Assembly: GCF_900250115.1 (NCBI RefSeq)
Contig: NZ_LT984804.1
Coordinates: 2,557,301 to 2,621,300, forward strand
DNA from: Cupriavidus taiwanensis
GTDB taxonomy: Bacteria > Pseudomonadota > Gammaproteobacteria > Burkholderiales > Burkholderiaceae
DNA: 64,000 nt
Direction: 5' to 3'
A model generated the notes under the pieces. That model was not told the origin of the DNA, did no database searches, and saw nothing but the letters and a program-made list of their open reading frames with translations. This document shows, piece by piece, positions 32,064-41,567 of the stretch. The position numbers and the translations under genes were made by a program. The first letter of the stretch is position 1. Each line of letters opens with the position of its first letter.

Positions 32064-33485
32064 ATGATCGATATCAGCCAGATTGTCAGCAGCGCCGCCA
32101 ACGCGGTGGAAGGCGCCCGGCGCGCCAGCGCCGACACCGCCAGCGGCTTCCGCGACGCGCTGTCGCAGGCCCGCGACAGCCACAAGGCGGCCGCACCGGC
32201 GCCCGCCACAAAAGAAACGGTGGCGCGCGACAAACCCGCGGCGCGGCCTGCTGTCGCGCAGGCAGACGCCGGCAAGCCACAGCATGCCGCAGCCAGCGGC
32301 AAGAAGGCCGCTGCCGCCGAGCAGGAGCAGGACAAGGAAGACGTGGCGACGGCAACGCCGACGGATGCCGCCGCCGCAGCGGCCGCATTGGCGCTGATGC
32401 TCCCCGCCGCAGCGCCAGCAAACCCCACGACCGTGCCAGCCGGCGGGGCAGGCGCCGCTGTCGCCGGCATGGCCGACGCCGGCAGTGCCGCGGCGCTGCA
32501 GGCAGCGCTCAGCGGCACCAGCGCGACCAATACCACCACGCCAACCCGGGTCGACGCCGGCACCCCGGCAGGCCCGGCTGACGGCACCGCGTTGCCCGAC
32601 CCGTTGCAGGCGGTCGCCGCCGGGTCCCGGCCGGCGCCGCCGTCGGTCGCCGACACGCTGGCCACCATCGCCTCGCAGCGCGCGGCGCTGCAGCCGGGCG
32701 CCAGCGCCGATGCCACAGCCGGCGCCACGCCGGCCGTTGCGGGCGACGCACTGGCGGTGCGTCAAGGGGAGATGCCGGGCCAGGACACCGGCGCCTCCGC
32801 GGGCGGATCGGGGCATCGGCCCGACAGCGGTCTCGGCCAGCATCGCGCCGATCCGCTCGCCGCCAATCCTGCCGCGCAGGATTTCCGCACCGCTGCCGGC
32901 CAGTTCGCCGCCGCGCGCGCAGGCGAGACCGCCGCGACCAGCCCCGACAGCGCCCCTGCCATGGCCGCCACGATGGCCGGCCAACCCACTCCGGCCTCTG
33001 CCGCCGCTGCCGCCAGCCGGCCCATGGTCGCCCCGCCGCTGCACGACAGCCAGTGGCCGCAGGCCCTGGGCCAGCAGATGGTCCGCCTGGGCACGCAAGG
33101 CCAGCAAAGCGCCGAACTGCAACTGAACCCGCCCGACCTCGGCCCGCTCAAGGTGGTGCTCAACGTGGTCAACGACCAGGCCCAGGCGCAATTCGTCTCG
33201 CCCCATCAGGCCGTGCGCGCCGCGGTCGAAGCCGCGCTGCCGCACCTGCGCACCGCGCTGTCGGAAAACGGCATCCAGCTGGGCCACACCTCGGTCGGCG
33301 CCGATGGCTTTGCCAGCCAGGCCGGCAACGGCAACGGGCAGCAACAGCAGGGGACTGGGCACGGGCGCACACAAGCCAGCTTTGGTGGCGCTGCGGTGGC
33401 GGCGGCAGAGCCGGTGCCAACGGCCAGTGCAGCGGTACGGTCAGCGCGTGTGCTGGGGCTGGGGGAGATTGATACGTTTGCGTGA
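32064..33485 (+). CDS. fliK: Flagellar hook-length control protein
   Basis: FliK measures hook length and triggers the export switch through FlhB. The 473-residue protein has a long Ala/Pro/Thr-rich disordered part (about 1-335) and a C-terminal Flg_hook domain (about 340-415) with AELQLNPPDLGPLKVVL and LPHLRTALSENGIQLG. A Gln-rich tail follows. The ATG at 32064 is 50 bp after fliJ. It closes the fliF-K operon and is followed by a pair of REP-like palindromes. Confidence 0.95.
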   Translation: MIDISQIVSSAANAVEGARRASADTASGFRDALSQARDSHKAAAPAPATKETVARDKPAARPAVAQADAGKPQHAAASGKKAAAAEQEQDKEDVATATPTDAAAAAAALALMLPAAAPANPTTVPAGGAGAAVAGMADAGSAAALQAALSGTSATNTTTPTRVDAGTPAGPADGTALPDPLQAVAAGSRPAPPSVADTLATIASQRAALQPGASADATAGATPAVAGDALAVRQGEMPGQDTGASAGGSGHRPDSGLGQHRADPLAANPAAQDFRTAAGQFAAARAGETAATSPDSAPAMAATMAGQPTPASAAAAASRPMVAPPLHDSQWPQALGQQMVRLGTQGQQSAELQLNPPDLGPLKVVLNVVNDQAQAQFVSPHQAVRAAVEAALPHLRTALSENGIQLGHTSVGADGFASQAGNGNGQQQQGTGHGRTQASFGGAAVAAAEPVPTASAAVRSARVLGLGEIDTFA

Positions 33486-33530
33486 GAGCGCCTTGCAAAG
33501 GCAACGCTTGCCACGCCGATGGTTTTCTCT

Positions 33531-33552
33531 CCTCTCCCGCTTGCGGGAGAGG
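33531..33552. repeat. REP-like palindrome, copy 3
   Basis: CCTCTCCCGC-TT-GCGGGAGAGG with right flank GGGGTGAGGGC. It forms a head-to-head pair with copy 4, a BIME-like arrangement, just after fliK. Confidence 0.85.
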
Positions 33553-33618
33553 GGGGTGAGGGCGGGCGCTGGCATACCATCGCACGTCACTTCGTCGAAG
33601 CATTGGCCCTCACCCGAA

Positions 33619-33642
33619 CCCTCTCCCACAAGCGGGAGAGGG
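33619..33642. repeat. REP-like palindrome, copy 4
   Basis: CCCTCTCCCAC-AA-GCGGGAGAGGG, one mismatch in the stem, with left flank GCCCTCACCC inverted relative to copy 3. Confidence 0.8.
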
Positions 33643-33705
33643 AGTACACCGACGCTGCGCACAGCCGGCGGCACGCAGTGCAGCGTTGAGGATGGCTGCT
33701 GGCAG

Positions 33706-33727
33706 TGGTAAGCATTATTGATTACCA
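33706..33727. promoter_or_regulatory. Possible HicB operator
   Basis: The inverted repeat TGGTAA-N10-TTACCA lies 35 bp before the hicB start, in an AT-richer patch. Arms are perfect over 6 bp and 16 bp apart centre to centre, suited to a dimeric helix-turn-helix protein such as HicB. Confidence 0.5.
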
Positions 33728-33761
33728 TACAAGGCTCCGTTGACGTGGGAGAAGTTCCAAT

Positions 33762-34178
33762 ATGCTGCGTTTTCCCGCCAACATCGTCCCCGACGGCGAC
33801 GGCTTTGCGGTCTCGTTTCCCGATATCCCGGAAGCCCTGACCGGTGGCGCTACCATCGAGCAGGCCCAGGAGATGGCCGCTGATGCGCTGGCCACGGCCA
33901 TGGAGTTTTATTTCGAGGACGGCCGCCCGGTGCCGCTGCCCTCGAAGGTCGCGCGCGGCCAGCATCTGGTCGAGCTGCCGGCAAGCATGTCGGCAAAGGT
34001 GCTGCTGCTCAACGAGATGATCGCGCAGGGTGTGACGCAGGCGGAGCTGGCACGCCGGCTGCATACCCGCAAGCAAGAAGTGCAGCGCATTGTCAACCTT
34101 GGTCATGCGACCAAGATCGACACGATCGAAACCGCGTTCCGGGCGCTGGGAAAGCGGCTGGAACTGAAGGTCGCCTGA
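33762..34178 (+). CDS. hicB: HicB-family antitoxin without a HicA partner
   Basis: The 138-residue protein has the HicB N-terminal fold (FPANIVPDGDGFAVSFPDIPEALT, then a helix with EQAQEMAADALATAM) and a C-terminal helix-turn-helix (VTQAELARRLHTRKQEVQRIV). HicB normally neutralises the mRNA interferase HicA and represses the operon. No hicA-sized gene is present on either side: upstream are two palindromes and downstream is alkB. It may act as a lone repressor or be the survivor of a broken module. The ATG at 33762 is preceded by GGGAGAAG. Confidence 0.88.
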   Translation: MLRFPANIVPDGDGFAVSFPDIPEALTGGATIEQAQEMAADALATAMEFYFEDGRPVPLPSKVARGQHLVELPASMSAKVLLLNEMIAQGVTQAELARRLHTRKQEVQRIVNLGHATKIDTIETAFRALGKRLELKVA

Positions 34179-34209
34179 GCGCGCCAGGCCACCGCAGCAT
34201 TCCCCCACC

Positions 34210-34875
34210 ATGACGTTCGACCTGTTCGACGACCTGCCCGAAGACCGCGCCACCAGCCCCGCCATCGAGCCTCTCGCCGCCGACGGCGCCATGGTACTGC
34301 GCGGCGCGGCACGGGCCAATGCCGCAGCCCTGCTCGCCGACGTGCAGGCCATCGTGGCCGTGGCCCCCTGGCGGAACATGGTCACCCCCGGCGGCCTGAA
34401 GATGTCGGTGGCGATGACCAACTGCGGCGCGCTCGGCTGGGTCTCCGACGCGCGCGGCTATCGCTATGACCCGCTCGATCCGCTGAGCGGACAAGCGTGG
34501 CCCGGAATGCCGGCGAGTTTCCGTCACCTGGCCGCCAGCGCGGCGGCGCAGGCGGGCTTTGCCGGCTTTGCGCCGGATGCCTGCCTGATCAACCGCTATG
34601 TGCCCGGCACCCGCTTGTCGCTGCACCAGGACCGCGACGAGCGCGATTTCACCGCGCCCATCGTTTCGGTGTCGCTGGGGCTGCCCGCGGTGTTTCTGTT
34701 CGGCGGCATGCGCCGTGCCGACAAGCCGCAGCGGGTACGGCTGGCGCACGGCGACGTGGTGGTATGGGGCGGGCCATCGCGCCTGGCGTTCCACGGCGTG
34801 GCGCCGCTCGCCGACGGCGATCATCCGCTGCTGGGGCCGCTGCGCATCAACCTGACGTTCCGCAAGGCGCGCTAG
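34210..34875 (+). CDS. alkB: AlkB-type alpha-ketoglutarate-dependent DNA repair dioxygenase
   Basis: AlkB removes methyl groups from 1-methyladenine and 3-methylcytosine by Fe(II)/2-oxoglutarate oxidation. The 221-residue protein has the iron ligands HQD (in LSLHQDRDE) and the distal His (FHGVAPL), the substrate-lid residues, and RINLTFR, the RxNxTxR motif that binds 2-oxoglutarate. The length is typical. It starts 31 bp after hicB with no ada or alkA neighbour. Confidence 0.94.
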   Translation: MTFDLFDDLPEDRATSPAIEPLAADGAMVLRGAARANAAALLADVQAIVAVAPWRNMVTPGGLKMSVAMTNCGALGWVSDARGYRYDPLDPLSGQAWPGMPASFRHLAASAAAQAGFAGFAPDACLINRYVPGTRLSLHQDRDERDFTAPIVSVSLGLPAVFLFGGMRRADKPQRVRLAHGDVVVWGGPSRLAFHGVAPLADGDHPLLGPLRINLTFRKAR

Positions 34876-34959
34876 GCGCCAGCCCGGCCTTGGCACTTTG
34901 CCGGCGGTTTTCTACAGTCAATGGACTGTCCCGGACGCCACCCTGCCAAGGTTCCTCCC

Positions 34960-35448
34960 ATGCATCTCGACGGCTCCTGCCATTGCGGCGCGGTCCACTT
35001 CTCGCTCGAATCCGATTCGCCCTGCCCTTACATGCATTGCCATTGCTCGATCTGCCGCAAGACCGCGGGCGGCGGCGGCTATGCCATCAACATCGGCGGT
35101 GACGCCGCCACGCTGCGCGTGCGCGGGCGCAAGCACCTGGGCGTCTACCATGCGGTGCTGCGCGAGCCCGGCAAGCGCGCGCGGCGCTCGCCGGCGCAGC
35201 GGCATTTCTGCGTGAAGTGCGGCAGCGCGCTGTGGCTGTGGGACCCGCGCTGGCCCGAGCTGCTGTATCCCCATGCCTCGGCCATCGATACGCCGCTGCC
35301 GCGCCCGCCGGAGGTGGTGGAGGCCTCGCTGGAATCCGTGGCGCCGTGGGTCGACGTGCCGCGCGGCAAGGGCCATTTGCACTGCGATACATGGCCGGAG
35401 GACTCGCTGGCCGACTGGCACAGGCGGCACGGCCTGCTGTCGCGCTGA
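34960..35448 (+). CDS. GFA-family zinc protein
   Basis: The 162-residue protein is of the glutathione-dependent formaldehyde-activating (Gfa/CENP-V) type. Zinc-binding cysteines are visible in GSCHCGAVHF, MHCHCSICRKTAGG and HFCVKCGSAL. The start at ATG 34960 follows the weak site TTCCTCCC and gives the usual N-terminus directly before the first CxC; an upstream ATG at 34921 would add 13 residues. Only some members act on glutathione adducts, so the substrate is not assigned. Confidence 0.9.
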   Translation: MHLDGSCHCGAVHFSLESDSPCPYMHCHCSICRKTAGGGGYAINIGGDAATLRVRGRKHLGVYHAVLREPGKRARRSPAQRHFCVKCGSALWLWDPRWPELLYPHASAIDTPLPRPPEVVEASLESVAPWVDVPRGKGHLHCDTWPEDSLADWHRRHGLLSR

Positions 35449-35602
35449 ACCGGGCCCGCGCGATCTGAACGTTTTCGGCGGGAGATCTTATTCTTTCTTG
35501 CCGACGCGGCCATTGCCACGGATTGGCCGCCGCGCGCATTGCCTCGCGCGGCGCGCACCGGTATCTTCTGGCGACCACCATGCAGAACAGCCAGGGAGAG
35601 CC

Positions 35603-36235
35603 ATGCCGCCAGGTGCCGCCGCGGCCGCCACGCAACGCCGCACCGGGTGCGCCGCACGCTGGCCGCGTACCGCGGGCACGGCGGTCCTGCTGGCGGCGCT
35701 GGCGTGCATGCCAATGGCCGCATGAGCCTGGGTGGCCGGCCACGGCGGCGAGGTGGCGGCGACCACCAGCGCCGTGCCAGGCAGCAGCGCCTCGGCCGGG
35801 CCCTACCGCGGCTATGTCGGTCCGCCCGCGCAGCCGGGCACCGGCGAGGCCGCCGCGACCCCGCGCCAATGGGACCGGGCCTTGCCGTTCTTTGCCCAGC
35901 GCGTGATCGACAAGGGCTATGACCTGCCCAATCCCTATGACATCGGCTATTCGTATTTCGATGGCCAGCAGCGCTACCAGCTCACCGGGCTGAGCGTTTC
36001 GGCGGGCAGCGCGCCGCTGCGCAGCGCGGACTTCGTGCGCTTCGACCAGTCGCGCATCCGCAATACCTCGAACCAGGTGCAGGTCGGCGCCTGGCTGTTC
36101 CCGTTCATGAACGTCTATGGCATGCTCGGCTCGGTGCGCGGCAGCGGCGATATCGGCATCAGCTTCTCGTCGCTGACTGAGCTGGAGCGCTTCTTCGGCA
36201 TCGACGTGGGCTGCGGCGGGACGATCGGCTGCTGA
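35603..36235 (+). pseudogene. Broken outer-membrane protein gene, 5' part
   Basis: An ATG at 35603 behind AGGGAG opens a signal peptide (TAVLLAALACMPMAA), but a TGA at 35723-35725 stops it at the expected cleavage region. The same frame then continues through AWVAGHGGEV to 36235 with PYDIGYSYFDGQQRYQLTG and a beta-rich pattern (VQVGAWLFPFMNVYGMLGSV), typical of an outer-membrane protein I recognise only loosely. It ends abruptly at GCGGTIGC, far short of a full barrel. The next barrel sequence follows in another frame. An internal stop plus loss of the 3' part makes this a pseudogene. Confidence 0.7.
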
Positions 36236-37122
36236 CGCGGCTGGGCGCGTCCCTGCACGGCTTCGTCACCACGCGCGGCGCCATCGGCCTGGGCGTGGAC
36301 AACACCACCTTCTTTGCCGACGACAGCTACCGCTTCGTGGTCACCGGCGCGGTGCTCAACATGCCGACCTTCTATTGGGGCATCGGCTACGACCGCGCCA
36401 GCGACGATGCCAACAAGGAAGGCTATACCCGGCGCGAGTTCTTCCTGCAGCCGCGCCTGCTGATGCGGGTGCGGCCCAACATCTATGTCGGCGCCGGCTT
36501 CTCGGTGCAGAACGACGATGCCACCAGCCTGCAGCGCGGCGCGGCCAGCGCGCTGGCCACCGATGCCAACGGGCCGCATGTGTTCAGCGCCGGCGTGACC
36601 GCGCATTTCTCGTACGACACGCGCGACTTCCTGCCCAACCCCTATGCCGGCCAGGCGCTGATCGCCAATGCCGCGGTGTACCGGCGCGCGCTGGGCAGCA
36701 ATACCGATTTCGAGACGCTGGAATGGTCCTATGACCGCTACCATCGCCTGCGCGCGCGCGACGTGCTGGCGTTCGACCTCTACGGCCGCTTCAGCTGGGG
36801 CGACGTGCCGTGGAACATGCTGTCGCAACTGGGCGATAACAAGCGCATGCGCGGCTATTTCCTGGGGCAGTACCGCGACCGCAACGTGGTCATGGCGCAG
36901 GTGGAATACCGGCTGCATATCGCCGGCCGACAGGGCATGGTGTTGTGGGCCGGCACCGGCGCGATCGCGCCCAAGCCCGGCGACCTGGCCTCGGCGCACT
37001 GGCTGCCGAACGCCGGCATCGGCTACCGCTTCGAGTTCAAGCCGCGCGTCAACGTGCGGCTCGATGCCGGCTTCGGCCGCAGCACGCGCGGCGTCTACTT
37101 CCAGATCAACGAAGCGTTCTGA
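36236..37122 (+). pseudogene. Broken surface-antigen (BamA/D15-type) barrel gene, 3' part
   Basis: From about 36220 a different frame encodes TRLGASLHGFVTTRGAIGLGVDNTTFF and onward to 37122, a barrel of alternating beta strands (YWGIGYD, YVGAGFSVQN, FSYDTRD, GIGYRFEFKPRVNVRLDAGFG) ending in INEAF. A C-terminal Phe is the usual BAM recognition signal. The pattern fits the C-terminal barrel of D15/BamA-like surface antigens. No start, ribosome site or signal peptide belongs to it; the GTG at 36295 lies inside the first strands. It looks like the 3' end of a second gene fused out of frame to the preceding remnant. Confidence 0.65.
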
Positions 37123-37159
37123 GCGCGCGCTCGGAACGCGGCCGGCCCGCGATCGCCGC

Positions 37160-38077
<918 letters not shown>

Positions 38078-38096
38078 CGTGTTCTCCGTGGCGGGC

Positions 38097-38140
38097 GGGT
38101 GCGTAGCGGGTGCGTAGCGGGTGCGTAGCGGGTGCGTGCC
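38097..38140. repeat. Four 11-bp tandem repeats upstream of cysK
   Basis: The unit GGGTGCGTAGC occurs three times exactly and a fourth time with two changes, directly upstream of cysK on the side of its start. Confidence 0.9.
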
Positions 38141-38301
38141 GGGCGAGCCTGGCAGGCCGCGCAGCGCAGGGTCGAATGACCCCGCCGATTTTAGTGCAAA
38201 GCGCCGGGCGGGGCCGCGCGCGTATGATTGAGGCCACCGCGCCGTGCCCCGCTTGCTCCGGAATCCGGCCTGTAATCCCCCCGCATTGCCCCCTTGCACC
38301 G

Positions 38302-39066
38302 ATGCCTGACCACCTGCTGCTGTCCTCCCTGCTGATCTTCGGACTTGGTGGTTTGCTCGGCGCGGTGGGCGGGCTGTTCGGCATCGGCGGCGGGCTGATC
38401 GCGATTCCGGCGCTGGGACTGCTGTTCGGCATGGACCAGCAGCTGGCGCAGGGCACCGCGCTGGTAATGATCGCGCCCAACGTGCTGATCGGCTTCTGGC
38501 AATACCGCAAGCGCGCCGACATTGCGCTGCGCACGGCGGTGGTGCTGGGCTTGTCCGCAGTGCTGGCGACGTGGCTCTCGGCGCGCGCGGCCACCGCGAT
38601 GGATGCGCAGCTGCTGCGGCGGATCTTCGCGCTGTTCATGATCGGCATGGCGCTGTACTTCCTGTGGCGGCTGCTGCCGGGACGCGCGGTAACGGCGTCG
38701 CAGGCGCGCGTCTCGCCGCGCTGGATGCCGCTGGTGGGCGTGGTCGGCGGCCTGTTCTCGGGCTTCTTCAGCGTGGGCGGCGGCGTGGTGGCCGCGCCGG
38801 CGCTGGTCGGCCTGTTCGGGCTGCGCCAGGCGGCGGCACAGGGCCTGGCGCTGGCGCTGGTAACGCCCGGCGCGGTGGTGGCACTGGCCACCTATGCCCA
38901 TGCCGGCCAGGTCGACTGGGCCAGCGGCATTCCGCTGTCGCTGGGGGGCATGCTGACCATCTCCTGGGGCGTGGCGCTGGCGTACCGGATGCCAGAGCGC
39001 CGCCTGCGGGCCCTGTTTGCGGTGTGCCTGATCGCCACCGCGGTGGTGATGCTGGTGCGCGGCTGA
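38302..39066 (+). CDS. TauE/SafE-family permease
   Basis: The 254-residue protein is an inner-membrane permease of the sulfite exporter TauE/SafE (TSUP) family. It has about eight hydrophobic helices in two halves, each starting with a Gly-rich signature: [23 protein letters not shown] and [23 protein letters not shown]. Family members export sulfite, sulfoacetate or other anions. The divergent cysK supports a sulfur link, but the substrate is not shown by sequence. Confidence 0.92.
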   Translation: MPDHLLLSSLLIFGLGGLLGAVGGLFGIGGGLIAIPALGLLFGMDQQLAQGTALVMIAPNVLIGFWQYRKRADIALRTAVVLGLSAVLATWLSARAATAMDAQLLRRIFALFMIGMALYFLWRLLPGRAVTASQARVSPRWMPLVGVVGGLFSGFFSVGGGVVAAPALVGLFGLRQAAAQGLALALVTPGAVVALATYAHAGQVDWASGIPLSLGGMLTISWGVALAYRMPERRLRALFAVCLIATAVVMLVRG

Positions 39067-39101
39067 AGGCCGGGGCACCCCGCTAATCCGCGCGCGGCGT
39101 C

Positions 39102-39719
39102 TTACTTGCGCAGCACCAGGCAAAAGTTGTTGGCCGGCATCGGCACCGGCTCGTCGCAGCGCAGGCCCTGCGTCGCGCCCAGCGCGATCACGGCCTCCAT
39201 GTCGCGCACGCCCCAGTCGGGGTCGGTGGCGCGCAGCTGCGCGTCGAAGGCGGCGTTGCTGGGCGCGGTATGCGCACCGCCGCGGCGATAGGGGCCGTAC
39301 AGGAACAGCACGCCAGCAGGCCCCAGCAGCCTGCCGGCGCCCGCGAACAGCGCCTCGGCCGCGGCCCACGGCGCGATATGGATCATGTTGATGCAGACCA
39401 CCGCATCGGCGGCGTCGATGCCCCACGGCTGGCGGCAGACATCCAGCGCCAGCGGCGCGCGCACATTGGCCAGGCCGGTGTGCGCGGTCCAGGCCGCGAT
39501 CGACGCGCGCGCGGCGGGGTCCGGATCGCTCGGCTGCCAGGTGATGCCCGGCAGCGCCGCCGCAAAGTGCACCGCGTGCTGGCCGGTGCCGCTGGCGATT
39601 TCCAGCACGGTGCCGCTGGCGGGAAGCACCTGGCGCAGCACCGCGAGGATGGGCTCGCGGTTGCGCTCGGTGGCGGGCGCCATGCGGCGCGCGTCGGGGT
39701 CGTGGGTCGGAGCGGTCAT
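39102..39719 (-). CDS. DUF938 SAM-dependent methyltransferase
   Basis: The 205-residue protein from ATG 39719 has a class I methyltransferase fold: SAM loop LEIASGTGQHAVHFA, the acidic residue in WQPSDPDP, and CINMIHIAPW. The segments APATERNREPIL and FLYGPYRRGG mark the DUF938 family. A TTG at 39743 would add eight residues. Its substrate is unknown. It converges with the TauE/SafE gene across 35 bp. Confidence 0.9.
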   Translation of the reverse strand: MTAPTHDPDARRMAPATERNREPILAVLRQVLPASGTVLEIASGTGQHAVHFAAALPGITWQPSDPDPAARASIAAWTAHTGLANVRAPLALDVCRQPWGIDAADAVVCINMIHIAPWAAAEALFAGAGRLLGPAGVLFLYGPYRRGGAHTAPSNAAFDAQLRATDPDWGVRDMEAVIALGATQGLRCDEPVPMPANNFCLVLRK

Positions 39720-39827
39720 GATGGCAGGTGCAGGCGCAAGCAAGGAAACGGGCCTAGCGTAGCAGAATCGGCGCGCGGACCGCGCCGCGCGCCACGCCGT
39801 CAGGCTGCCGCTCCGCCGATCAGCAGA

Positions 39828-41288
39828 TCAGCCCGGCGCGCACGGGAACGCCTGCGCCACCGACGGCCGCAGCGCCGCCGTGGTCGGGCTTTCGTCGCCG
39901 CTTGCCAGCGTGTTGTCGGTAAACTTGCAGCCGTAGGCCGGGCTGGCCACGGTGGCGGCGTCCAGCACCTCGTCGCCGGCCGGCTTCACGCCATTCTGCT
40001 CCCAGTTGACCATGTCGTCGAAGGCCCGGGCCTGTTCGGCCACGGTGAAGTCGCAATGGCTGACGCCGCGGATCGCGCGCTGCACCAGCCATTGCGCGGT
40101 GCCGTTGGCATCGGCGCGGCGCTTGTAGATCTGCTCCATGCTGAACGGCACGTACATGTCGCCCAGCGTATGCAGCGTCACCACCGGCACACCGATGCGC
40201 GCATTGGTCCCGGGAATCCAGCGCAGGCCGTCGCTGCGCGCGCGGTTGGCCTCGGCGCTGCCGGTGACGCGGAAGATGCCCGTGTTGAACGACTGCTCCG
40301 CCGGCGACTGCGCCGGGTCGTTGTCGAACTGGAAGCTGATGCCGGTGGTATTGACCACGTTCTGCGTCAGGATGCCATTGACCGAGCCGTCCTGGCCGAA
40401 GGTGCTCCACACCGCGTCCTGCAGCGCCTGCGCGCCCGGGCCGCCGAAGCCCCAGTCGAACAGCGGCCGTTGCCCGCCGGTCAGGTTGCGCACGATCGCC
40501 TTGAGGGTGTCGCCCTGCGCCGTGGTCTGGCCGGGATAGGTGGTGAACAGCGCCGCGCGCACCGCCGGCGCGATCTGCGCCCAGTTGGCGACCGGCCACG
40601 CCGTTACCGGATAGCCGGCCAGCTGCTGCGCGGCGGTCTGGTAGGCGCCGAAGTAGTTGAACAGCTCGGTATCGCCCAGCACGCCGCACATCGGCACCGC
40701 GCCGTGGTAGCGCACCTTGTGGTTGGCGGCCTGGATGTTCTCCTCGTCGACCGCCGCGGCGGAGATATGGCCGCCCATCGAATGGCCGACGATATAGGTG
40801 CGCGCCGGCGCCGCCAGCGTGCGCCCGTTCTGCGCGGCAATGCGCGTGAAAGCCAGCGCCAGGGCATTGGTGTCTTCCAGGCCGGCGCGCACGTCATAGT
40901 AGTTCTTGGCATAGCTGGACGCAGCCCAGGCGTAGCCATTGGCCAGCAGGTGCCGCCGGATGCTGGGAAGGGTCACCGACAGTGTCGCGCCGGTGCCGGC
41001 ATAGCCGTGGGCATACATCACCAGCCGGCCGTTCCAGTTCTTCGGCACCTCGATGCGGTAGCCGGCGCCATCCTGCACGCCCCACCAGCGGTCGGCCTCG
41101 GGCGCGCCTGCCAGCGCCGCGAACGGCAGCGTGGCCGCATCCATGGTGAAGGTGCGGTCGTCCTGCGGGCGCTTTGCTTCGGCCTGGGGCGGCGGGGTCT
41201 GCGCCGGCTCGTCGTCATCGCCGCCGCAGCCGTACAGCAGCGTGGCGGCGAGGCACAGCATCGCGGCTTTCCCGACAGCTCGTTTCAT
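39828..41288 (-). CDS. Alpha/beta-hydrolase lipoprotein
   Basis: The 486-residue protein is a probable outer-membrane or periplasmic lipoprotein. The signal ends LLYGC with the lipidated Cys at 21, followed by GGDDDE. An alpha/beta-hydrolase domain has MYAHGYAGTG (oxyanion region), the nucleophile elbow GHSMGGH, and candidate acid and base residues in TLHTLGDMYVPF and GVSHCDF. It resembles secreted peptidase/esterase hydrolases, but the substrate is unknown. The start at ATG 41288 gives the lipoprotein signal; the upstream frame is non-coding. Confidence 0.85.
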   Translation of the reverse strand: MKRAVGKAAMLCLAATLLYGCGGDDDEPAQTPPPQAEAKRPQDDRTFTMDAATLPFAALAGAPEADRWWGVQDGAGYRIEVPKNWNGRLVMYAHGYAGTGATLSVTLPSIRRHLLANGYAWAASSYAKNYYDVRAGLEDTNALALAFTRIAAQNGRTLAAPARTYIVGHSMGGHISAAAVDEENIQAANHKVRYHGAVPMCGVLGDTELFNYFGAYQTAAQQLAGYPVTAWPVANWAQIAPAVRAALFTTYPGQTTAQGDTLKAIVRNLTGGQRPLFDWGFGGPGAQALQDAVWSTFGQDGSVNGILTQNVVNTTGISFQFDNDPAQSPAEQSFNTGIFRVTGSAEANRARSDGLRWIPGTNARIGVPVVTLHTLGDMYVPFSMEQIYKRRADANGTAQWLVQRAIRGVSHCDFTVAEQARAFDDMVNWEQNGVKPAGDEVLDAATVASPAYGCKFTDNTLASGDESPTTAALRPSVAQAFPCAPG

Positions 41289-41517
41289 GCCTGGTCTCCT
41301 TTGTGATGCGGATCTTGTTGTCCTGGGCGGATGGCGCGCCGGCGAAGTGCCGTGGCGGGCGCCCCCACCACTGTAGGACACGGTGGCGCAAGCCGCATGG
41401 AGGCCATCCTCGACGCGCTGGGGCCGTTGCAACGGATGCGGGTTAGCCCCGGCTCGCCTGAACCGATCGTGCGTGCTAGCGGATCCGCGGGCGATTACAG
41501 ACAGCGACGCCCCAATG

Positions 41518-41542
41518 CAAACGGCGGGCCGAAGCCCGCCGT
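41518..41542 (-). terminator. Terminator of phoX
   Basis: ACGGCGGGC-TTCG-GCCCGCCGT on the minus strand, a perfect 9-bp stem with a UUCG tetraloop followed by a short T-run. Confidence 0.75.
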
Positions 41543-41567
41543 CCTCATCGCCGCACGCAGCCGCGCG

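Noticed and set aside
33486..33761. Search for a hicA gene ahead of hicB
   Set aside because: The 276 bp hold two palindromes and an operator-like repeat, and no frame of about 60 codons with HicA features.
36295..37122. The barrel frame from GTG 36295 as an intact gene
   Set aside because: The same frame extends upstream with barrel sequence and there is no signal peptide, so the GTG is internal to a truncated gene.
38097..38140. Short tandem repeats considered as a CRISPR
   Set aside because: Units are 11 bp and directly adjacent, with no spacers or cas genes.
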